From Alphaproteobacteria bacterium (GTDB taxonomy: Bacteria; Pseudomonadota; Alphaproteobacteria; Rhizobiales; Xanthobacteraceae), in the NCBI GenBank assembly GCA_005884855.1, contig VAZS01000123.1, positions 1-6,226 of the forward strand: a stretch of DNA of 6,226 nt, given 5' to 3'. The translations under genes and the position numbers were made by a program. Positions 1-5,301 of the stretch are shown piece after piece. The notes under the pieces were generated by a model. It worked only from the letters and a program-made list of their open reading frames with translations. It was not told the origin of the DNA and ran no database searches. Position 1 is the stretch's first letter, and each line of letters starts with the position of its first letter.

Positions 1-216
1 CTTTTTGAAGGCCAGAGCGTCATCGTGAGCTGCACCGGGTGGTTCGTTGCGGGCCCCGCGAGCCGCGACCGCCAAGAAATCATCTACGGGCGCGTCGATC
101 TGGCGGACGCTCGACGCAAGCGCAACTGGAACGAGTTCAATCAAGTTCTGCGGGATCGCCGCACCGACCTCTATGACGAGATGCTCGGGTCGAAGATTAA
201 GCGGGGCTGGTACTGA
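1..216 (+). CDS. Nitrilase-superfamily carbon-nitrogen hydrolase, C-terminal fragment (5' end outside window)
   Basis: An open frame enters from the left edge in frame 1 and ends at TGA 214-216, giving the last 71 residues. Seen: a hydrophobic strand (SVIVSCTGWFVAGP), then IIYGRVDLADARRKRNWNEF and the ending RDRRTDLYDEML. This matches the C-terminal part of the nitrilase/CN-hydrolase fold, where a strand is followed by a 'GPA...E.I.Y..VDL..AR..R' segment and a 'DRRP.LY' tail. The catalytic Glu-Lys-Cys residues lie upstream of the window, so the substrate (nitrile, amide, N-carbamoyl compound) cannot be read here. The family hydrolyses C-N bonds in the cytosol. It is followed after about 190 bases by a Urt/Fmd-like transporter on the same strand, which suggests that it may process the imported compound. 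A GTG at 25 is only an internal codon, since the homologous pattern continues upstream of it. Confidence 0.82.
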   Translation, partial: LFEGQSVIVSCTGWFVAGPASRDRQEIIYGRVDLADARRKRNWNEFNQVLRDRRTDLYDEMLGSKIKRGWY

Positions 217-357
217 GCTGGTCCGCTTTTCAACCGACTGAGAAGGGCGAAGCGAGTTCAACCAACGGGAAGCAGGCCTCTTTTGCCAGTTCTCCCATCT
301 CGTTCGGGGTCTCGGCTTGCTCACCGTAGCGATCAGGGGGAAGCGTTGCGTGCCGGG

Positions 358-379
358 ATGGCGCTCAGAGTAGCGCTAT
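358..379 (+). promoter_or_regulatory. Leader hairpin upstream of the transporter operon
   Basis: ATGGCGCT (358-365) can pair with AGCGCTAT (372-379), giving eight pairs including one G-T wobble, around a six-base loop CAGAGT. The 3' arm contains the upstream ATG at 378, and the hairpin ends 14 bases before the Shine-Dalgarno sequence at 394-400. No T-run follows, so it is not a standard terminator. It could be a processing site, an operator-like inverted repeat (the 3' arm includes TAGCGCTA, a perfect palindrome at 371-378), or chance. The rest of 217-377 shows no gene and no promoter that I can defend. Confidence 0.35.
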
Positions 380-393
380 GGCTCATCATCAGA

Positions 394-400
394 AGAAGGA
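394..400 (+). promoter_or_regulatory. Ribosome binding site deciding the start of the permease-ATPase fusion
   Basis: AGAAGGA lies seven bases before the ATG at 408. The alternative in-frame ATG at 378 has no purine-rich site at the right distance and sits in a potential hairpin arm. This makes 408 the better start and removes ten residues (MAHHQKKDVL) that have no counterpart in the family. Confidence 0.7.
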
Positions 401-407
401 CGTGCTG

Positions 408-2270
408 ATGACAGCGAGCAGGACTCTCGCGGAGCAGATCGCTTCTTTCTGGAGGCGTAGGTGGCTGGCGATCTTCGGCGCCTCCGTCCTGTTCGTTGCC
501 TTCCTCCTGGCGAGCCCGATGGTGCTTGGGGAATACGCGCAACAGATTCTCTCGCAGGCATTTTTCTTCGCAATCGCCGCCATCACGGTCGATCTTCTGT
601 GGGGCTACACTGGTGTCCTGACATTCGGTCAGTCGGCGTTCTTCGGCATCGGGGTCTACACGGTTGCCATTGCCTTGGCGTATTACGTTGACGGGGCGCT
701 CGCCACCGCAGGGGCGATTTTCGCTGCAATGGTCGGCGCGGCCTTGGTCGGAGCTGCCGTCGGTTGGCTTTCTTTTTGGGACCGCGCGACACCCATCTAC
801 GTTGCGATCGTCACGCTCGCACTTCCTGTCGTATTCACGCAGATCATCCTAAGTGGGGGAGCCTACACCGGATCAAGCAGCGGGCTGCCGATTCCAGTGC
901 CGTTCCTCTCCATCACTGAGTGGTACTATATCGCGGGCGGGCTCCTTCTCCTTGTCGCCATAGGAGCGTACGTTTTCGTTTCGAGTGACGCCGGTCGAGT
1001 TCTGGTCGCCATTCGCGAGAACGAGGAGCGCTGCCGCTACCTTGGTCTAAACACCTCGCGCATGAAGATCCATCTCATGACTGCATGCAGCGCGATCGCG
1101 GCCCTATCCGGCGCCTTCTACGTGCTGTTTAGCAGCGTCGCGGCTCACTCGTATGGGGATTTCGTCTTCGGAACTGAACTTGTCGTTTGGACTGCCTTGG
1201 GTGGGCGCGGGACACTTATTGGCCCGATCCTCGGCACGGTGGGGGTCAACTACGTCTCAGCGCTGCTTGGGGGCAACCTGCCATTCATCTGGTTGCTCTT
1301 TGTGGGGTTCGCCTTCGTACTAGTCGTTGTGTATCTCCCTCAGGGACTCGTGCCGGCGATCGGGCAAGGCCTGTCAACGTTGGTCCGGCCCATTAGGCAA
1401 CTGCTCAATGGAGGATGGAATGCGGTGGCCGCTGGCGCGCCGCCAGGAGCAGCAGGCGCAGCCGTCGCCCTTTCAAGCACAGCGGACGCTCTAGGTCAGC
1501 GGCGCAGCATGATTGGGGCGCCGGATGAAGCGCCAGTTCTGGAACTACGCGATGTTGGCATGCAGTATGGAAGCCTCGTGGCGCTCCATGGAGTCTCCCT
1601 CAAGGCATACCGCGGCGAGGTTGTGGGAATTATCGGGCCGAATGGGGCCGGAAAGACCACTCTCCTCCGCTGTATCGCAGATGGCCGAGAGCGTTCGACA
1701 GGCGAAGTGCTGATAAATGGTCACCGCATCGACCGGCTACCGCCCCAACGCTGCGTGGCCTTGGGCGTTAGTCGGAAGTTCCAAACTCCCAACGTATTCG
1801 ATGCGCTGACAGTCCTGGATTGCCTTCGCGTTGCGCGGTCATATCGAGAGCCTACATCCCCTTGGCGGCGGTCACGCACGGTCGAGTTACCTGAGCCTGC
1901 GCTTGCCGCGGTGGAAGTCTCGGGACTAACGACTATGCTCAACGAGCGGGCTAGTCATCTGTCTCATGGCGCAAAGCAGGCGTTAGAGCTCGCTATGGTA
2001 CTCGCCCAAGAGCCGACCGTGCTGCTTCTCGATGAGCCGACCGCGGGGCTCACGCGCGACGAGCGAGCGGCGATCGGGAGCGTGCTGACGGAGCTGGCCC
2101 AGAGCCACCGGCTGTGTATTTTGCTCATCGAGCATGACCTCGACTTTGTGCGCGACATCAGCACGCGACTGGTCGTCCTTCACATGGGAAGAGTTCTGCT
2201 CGACGGGCCGCTATCGGAGATTGCCGACTCGGACCTCATCCGGTCGATTTATGTCGGAGGAACCGCATGA
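408..2270 (+). CDS. Fused HAAT-family ABC transporter permease-ATPase (LivM-LivG / UrtC-UrtD type)
   Basis: A 620-residue protein (630 if the less likely ATG at 378 is used). Residues about 20-315 form a LivM/UrtC-type permease with eight or nine hydrophobic segments, the early GYTGVLTFGQSAFF motif, a cytoplasmic EAA-like loop near 195-218 (GRVLVAIRENEERCRYLG) and VVWTALGGRGTLIGP near 259-273. An Ala/Gly/Pro-rich linker (about 320-372) leads to a complete ATPase domain with Walker A GPNGAGKT (410-417), Q-loop Q459, signature LSHGAKQ (518-524), Walker B with D542-E543 and H-loop H576, then a normal C-terminal tail ending YVGGTA. Permease-ATPase fusions of this kind are known in the family. The LSHG.KQ signature and GGRGTLIG resemble UrtC/UrtD (urea) and short-chain amide systems more than classical LivM/LivG. 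It should sit in the inner membrane, pairing with the LivH-type permease and the second ATPase. Its stop overlaps the next start by ATGA, indicating translational coupling. The exact substrate is not certain. Confidence 0.93.
   Translation: MTASRTLAEQIASFWRRRWLAIFGASVLFVAFLLASPMVLGEYAQQILSQAFFFAIAAITVDLLWGYTGVLTFGQSAFFGIGVYTVAIALAYYVDGALATAGAIFAAMVGAALVGAAVGWLSFWDRATPIYVAIVTLALPVVFTQIILSGGAYTGSSSGLPIPVPFLSITEWYYIAGGLLLLVAIGAYVFVSSDAGRVLVAIRENEERCRYLGLNTSRMKIHLMTACSAIAALSGAFYVLFSSVAAHSYGDFVFGTELVVWTALGGRGTLIGPILGTVGVNYVSALLGGNLPFIWLLFVGFAFVLVVVYLPQGLVPAIGQGLSTLVRPIRQLLNGGWNAVAAGAPPGAAGAAVALSSTADALGQRRSMIGAPDEAPVLELRDVGMQYGSLVALHGVSLKAYRGEVVGIIGPNGAGKTTLLRCIADGRERSTGEVLINGHRIDRLPPQRCVALGVSRKFQTPNVFDALTVLDCLRVARSYREPTSPWRRSRTVELPEPALAAVEVSGLTTMLNERASHLSHGAKQALELAMVLAQEPTVLLLDEPTAGLTRDERAAIGSVLTELAQSHRLCILLIEHDLDFVRDISTRLVVLHMGRVLLDGPLSEIADSDLIRSIYVGGTA
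2256..2261 (+). promoter_or_regulatory. Ribosome binding site for the ATPase-binding protein fusion
   Basis: GGAGGA lies five bases before the ATG at 2267, inside the last codons of the preceding gene. With the ATGA stop/start overlap it fixes the start and points to coupled translation. Confidence 0.75.
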
Positions 2271-4048
2271 ACGCAGCGGTCGCCACACGTGGCCTCGCCG
2301 TCGCAGGCTTGGAGGGTGGGTACGGCAGCTCTCCAGTGCTCCACGAAGTGAGCTTCGACATCGGACCTGGAGAGGTTTTCGGAGTTCTCGGCAAAAACGG
2401 CATGGGGAAAACGACTTTGCTGAAGACCATTGTGGGGTTCCTGCCACCTCGGCGCGGCCAAGTCGAACTGCTGGGTGAAAATGTAACCGGGTGGCCGCCA
2501 TACCAGGTCACGAGGCTCGGAGTCAGTTACATCCCCCAGGAAAAATCGATTTTTCAGGATCTCTCAGTGGAGGAGAACCTCAGATTGGCGTTGCGAGAGC
2601 CTTCGAGATTCGAAGAGCGATTAATTGCGGTGGCGGGGTGGTTCCCGTTCTTAACTGCGAGGCGCCAACAGCGAGCGGGCACGCTTTCCGGTGGCGAGCA
2701 AAAGATGCTCTTGATGGCACGAGCGCTGCTGACGCGGCCGCGTCTGGTCCTCATCGACGAGATCACCGAAGGCCTTCAACCCGCAGTCATCACGCGTCTT
2801 CAGGACATCCTGGCCGAGGAGTGCCGCACCCATGGGACGACCATCGTACTCATAGAGCAAAATGTCGGGTTTGCTTTGCGCAAAGTTTATGGGATCCAAC
2901 TACTCCTCTTGATGTTAGCAATATCGATTCTGGCGGTCGCACCAGTGCGGTCGCAGCAGAAGAAGCCGGTCGTGATTGCCATACCTGTTGGGCTTAGCGG
3001 GGTGAACAGCGTGGTCGCGCCGGCAGTCGTGCAGTCGGCCCAACTCGCGGCCGATGAGCTGAACGCGAAGGGTGGCATTCTCGGCCAGCCGGTAAGGGTC
3101 GTTCCCCTTGATGACGAGAGCGGGCCGGCCGGCGCAGTCAAGGCATTCAACACCGGCATTCGCCAGGACAAGGCGGATGTCATCATCACCATGGAAACGA
3201 GTGCGGCGCGCAATGCTGGCACGCCCATAGCTGAGCGGGCGAAAGTTCCGTTCATCTACACCTCATTTTACGAGGGCCGGGCGTGCGGCGAATACCTGTT
3301 TGTCAATGCCTGGGTCCCTGAGCAGGTCGTGCCTCCACTGATCAAGTTCATGACCGACGAGAAGAAGGTCAAACGGTGGTTCGCGGTGGGGAGTGACTAT
3401 GCGTTCGGGCGCGGGATGATCGAGGCCGCAAAGAAAACGATCAAAGACATGGGCGGGACGATTCTCGGCGAAGAATACCAACCACTGCAGCAGTCGGACT
3501 GGACGGCAATCATTAGCAAGATCCGAGCAGCCAATCCCGACGGTATCATTTACTCTACGTCTGGCGGCGGCCCCAACATTGACTTCCTCAAGCAGCTGAA
3601 GGCAGCCGGGCTCACGATGCCGATTGGAAGTCTCTCGATCGATGAACTGACTGCGGAGGCAGGCGGGAACGCGGCCGAGGGCGTGTACTACACGGGGGAC
3701 TATTTTACCGGCATCGACAATCCCGAGAACAAAAGCTTCCTCGAGGCGATGAAGAAGAAATTCGGAGCGGAGCTGAAGACGCCAAACGCACTTTCCGAGC
3801 AAGAGTACGATGGACTGCACGCGTATGCCATGGCCGTGGAAAGGGCTGGCAGCACGAACGCGGATGCCATCATTAAGGTCCTGCCCACCGTCGTATTCAA
3901 GGGGCCGCGCGGGTCCGTTCAGATGAACAAACAGCACCACGCGCCGCTCCCGATCTACTTGGCACAAGTCCAAGCCGATGGAAAAACGAGGGTGCTGAAG
4001 AACTTTGGGCTGATCGATCCGGGTGACCAGTGCCCAAAGCTGAAGTAA
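2267..4048 (+). CDS. In-frame fusion of a truncated LivF/UrtE-type ATPase with an amide/urea/branched-chain amino acid-type periplasmic binding protein
   Basis: 593 residues. Residues 1-206 are an ABC ATPase: Walker A GKNGMGKT (42-49), Q-loop Q91, signature LSGGE (140-144), Walker B VLIDE (161-165), D-loop EGLQP (168-172), and IEQN with Q198 at the H-loop position, as is usual for LivF. The usual tail after this point (a strand, 'ADR.YVLE.GR', and a final helix, roughly 30-40 residues) is absent. At K206 the chain runs into a hydrophobic stretch (208-227, YGIQLLLLMLAISILAVAPV) and then a full type I binding protein (233-593). That part has ADELNAKGGILGQPVRVVP near the start, FYEGRACGEYLF (334-345), VGSDYAFGRGM, and a C-terminal region typical of UrtA/FmdD/AmiC relatives. 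The hydrophobic part resembles a signal peptide. In a single chain it would act as an N-in/C-out anchor, leaving the ATPase in the cytosol and the binding domain in the periplasm. Two cysteines (C340, C589) in the binding part could form a disulphide. Alternatives are internal initiation giving a separate binding protein, a deletion scar, or misassembly. Confidence 0.88.
   Translation: MNAAVATRGLAVAGLEGGYGSSPVLHEVSFDIGPGEVFGVLGKNGMGKTTLLKTIVGFLPPRRGQVELLGENVTGWPPYQVTRLGVSYIPQEKSIFQDLSVEENLRLALREPSRFEERLIAVAGWFPFLTARRQQRAGTLSGGEQKMLLMARALLTRPRLVLIDEITEGLQPAVITRLQDILAEECRTHGTTIVLIEQNVGFALRKVYGIQLLLLMLAISILAVAPVRSQQKKPVVIAIPVGLSGVNSVVAPAVVQSAQLAADELNAKGGILGQPVRVVPLDDESGPAGAVKAFNTGIRQDKADVIITMETSAARNAGTPIAERAKVPFIYTSFYEGRACGEYLFVNAWVPEQVVPPLIKFMTDEKKVKRWFAVGSDYAFGRGMIEAAKKTIKDMGGTILGEEYQPLQQSDWTAIISKIRAANPDGIIYSTSGGGPNIDFLKQLKAAGLTMPIGSLSIDELTAEAGGNAAEGVYYTGDYFTGIDNPENKSFLEAMKKKFGAELKTPNALSEQEYDGLHAYAMAVERAGSTNADAIIKVLPTVVFKGPRGSVQMNKQHHAPLPIYLAQVQADGKTRVLKNFGLIDPGDQCPKLK
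2876..4048 (+). other. Possible internal start giving a free, exported binding protein
   Basis: Starting at the in-frame TTG 2876-2878, the product would begin MRKVYGIQLLLLMLAISILA, a textbook Sec signal: two basic residues, a leucine-rich core, then AVAPVRS followed by QQKKP, where cleavage would be plausible. This reads so well that the binding-protein gene may originally have started here, with the ATPase now joined to it. The in-frame ATG at 2912 is a second candidate but gives an n-region without basic residues. Neither start has a convincing Shine-Dalgarno site: only GGG at 2867-2869 precedes the TTG. This is an overlapping alternative to the full-length product, not an extra gene. Confidence 0.3.
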
Positions 4049-4076
4049 TGATTCGCTGATCCTGCGGGAAACAGGC

Positions 4077-4082
4077 AGGAGG
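4077..4082 (+). promoter_or_regulatory. Ribosome binding site for the LivH/UrtB-type permease
   Basis: A perfect AGGAGG lies eight bases before ATG 4091, within the 42-base gap after the preceding stop. An ATG at 4086 is out of frame and too close to the site. Confidence 0.8.
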
Positions 4083-4090
4083 CTGATGCC

Positions 4091-4921
4091 ATGTACACGA
4101 TCGAACTCTTGGACGTCGTCACGACGGCGGGGATCCTGTACATCGTGGCGCTCGGCCTCCTCATCGTCTACGGTGTCCTGAAGATCATCAACCTCGCCCA
4201 CGGCGCTTTTCTCGTGCTTGGCAGCTATGCGGCAGTCATTGCCACTTGGCTTGACTGGAGTCCGTGGAGTGCGCTGGTGATCGCTCTGGTGGGCGGCGCC
4301 GCGGTCGGAGCCGTAGCCGAGTGGCGAGTGCTTCGGGACCTTTACGTCCGGCCGCTCGACACGATCCTCGCGACTTGGGGTCTCAACATCATCATTGTCC
4401 AGAGCATTACGCTCTATTTCGGACGCGAGATTCAGTTCGCTGAAAGTGGCGTCACACAGGCCGTGAGCGTCGGCGGAGTCACATATTCGCTGTATCGTCT
4501 CATCCTGCTCCTCATTGCAGCCGTGCTAGGCGTGCTCGTGTGGCTGCTCATGCGTCGAACCCAGATTGGCATCGTGGCCCAAGCAGTCATCATGAACGAA
4601 GAGTTGGCACAGGCGCTCGGCATTAATACTCGGCTTGTCCGCTTTGTTACCTTCTGCCTCGGTGCTGGCCTGGCGAGTCTGGCCGGCGCCCTGATCACGC
4701 CACTCGTGAGCGTGCACCCGAACCTTGGCGTGCCTTGGCTCATCAATGCATTCATGTTGGTGATGGTCGCCGGGGTGTCACTCGGCAATTTAGCACTCGC
4801 TGCTTTGATCCTTGGTGGCGCGCAAGTGCTGGTCAGCTCGTACGGTAATCCCGTGCTCGGAAGCCTCACGATCATTATCCTGGCCGTGATCATCCTTCGA
4901 TTCCGTACAATCACCACGTAA
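4091..4921 (+). CDS. HAAT-family ABC transporter permease (LivH/UrtB type)
   Basis: 276 residues, slightly shorter than typical LivH/UrtB proteins (about 290-310), but both ends look complete. It is highly hydrophobic with about eight membrane segments. Family marks seen: GLLIVYGVLKIINLAHGAF (22-40), RPLDTILATWGLNIIIVQ (87-104), a cytoplasmic EAA-like loop with AQAVIMNEELAQALGINT (163-180), and the C-terminal LGNLALAALILGGAQVL segment. The LATWG motif is the form found in UrtB and related amide permeases, where classical LivH has a different sequence. It should form the membrane pore with the permease half of the upstream fusion, each contacting one ATPase. It is the last gene of the transporter cluster, 42 bases after the binding-protein fusion. 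The following 380 bases contain no further transporter gene, and none is missing, since all five modules are already present. Confidence 0.93.
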   Translation: MYTIELLDVVTTAGILYIVALGLLIVYGVLKIINLAHGAFLVLGSYAAVIATWLDWSPWSALVIALVGGAAVGAVAEWRVLRDLYVRPLDTILATWGLNIIIVQSITLYFGREIQFAESGVTQAVSVGGVTYSLYRLILLLIAAVLGVLVWLLMRRTQIGIVAQAVIMNEELAQALGINTRLVRFVTFCLGAGLASLAGALITPLVSVHPNLGVPWLINAFMLVMVAGVSLGNLALAALILGGAQVLVSSYGNPVLGSLTIIILAVIILRFRTITT

Positions 4922-4993
4922 CCGGAGTGCCCGCGCATGACTTTGCTCATGGCCATCCGCCTACGCAGCTGGTGGCTGCCTTCCACGCGGGTG

Positions 4994-5018
4994 CCAGGCT
5001 AGGATCGTCCTTGCCTGG
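4994..5018. terminator. Hairpin 3' of the transporter operon, possible terminator or mRNA end stabiliser
   Basis: CCAGGC (4994-4999) pairs with GCCTGG (5013-5018). Inside that, after one T/T mismatch, AGGA (5001-5004) pairs with TCCT (5008-5011) around a three-base TCG loop, giving ten pairs in 25 bases. It starts 72 bases after the last transporter stop codon. The following bases are G-rich, with no T-run on either strand, so it is not a canonical intrinsic terminator. Stabilisation of the 3' end or a Rho-dependent end would both fit. Confidence 0.45.
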
Positions 5019-5289
5019 GGGGCGCCGTCAACACGTGACCCCAATAGGCGATATCAATCAATCGCATCATCGCCCAGACAAACAAAACGTTGGTAGCTGG
5101 TTCAGGCCGAGTGCCTCGTACATTTTATCGCATGATCCCGCCATACTTTTTCCCATCAAATGCTGCCACGAGGCAACGTAGCGCGAAGCTCGACACCTTC
5201 GTCGCTTGCCGATGACCGCCGTGGCTTCACGCTAAACCAACAGGATGCTAGCCTTCGCGCCACCGGAACATCTGAGGGTCGCCGTAGAT

Positions 5290-5293
5290 AGGA
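5290..5293 (+). promoter_or_regulatory. Ribosome binding site for the PEP-utilising protein
   Basis: AGGA lies eight bases before ATG 5302. It is modest in strength but well spaced, and the family-like sequence begins only eleven residues after this ATG, which supports the start. Confidence 0.55.
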
Positions 5294-5301
5294 ATTGCGC
5301 C

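Larger units (their letters stand above)
4922..5301. other. Intergenic region without a convincing gene
   Basis: 380 bases between the transporter cluster and the PEP-utilising gene. The stretch around 5080-5160 looks more AT-rich than the flanking genes. It contains the hairpin at 4994-5018. It also holds a 6-bp inverted repeat, GGCGAT (5047-5052) / ATCGCC (5069-5074), and a bulged repeat, GCGCGAAG (5181-5188) / CTTCG-T-CGC (5197-5205). The open frame at 4927-5181 has no family-like sequence and no good ribosome site. I see no tRNA, insertion sequence end or clear promoter. The downstream gene probably has its own promoter here. Confidence 0.6.

Noticed and set aside
2882..2930. Frameshift hiding the normal ATPase tail
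   Set aside because: The other two + frames read KFMGSNYSS-stop and SLWDPTTPLDVSN, neither of which resembles the expected tail, so a single-base indel does not explain the fusion.
3263..4201. 312-codon open frame on the minus strand opposite the binding-protein part
   Set aside because: It lies antisense to a clear gene and runs into the next one. Its translation is rich in Arg, His and Asp without any family pattern, as expected for a shadow frame in GC-rich DNA.
4432..4986. 184-codon open frame on the minus strand over the LivH/UrtB-type permease
   Set aside because: It is antisense to a well-supported permease gene; the Ser/Thr/Arg/Met-rich translation reflects the complementary codons of hydrophobic residues.
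5047..5074. Inverted repeat GGCGAT/ATCGCC as a terminator or operator
   Set aside because: Only six pairs with a 16-base loop and no T-run; too weak to call as a separate feature.
4927..5181. 84-codon open frame on the + strand in the intergenic region
   Set aside because: Its composition is not protein-like, it has no good ribosome site at its GTG start, and no motif is recognisable.
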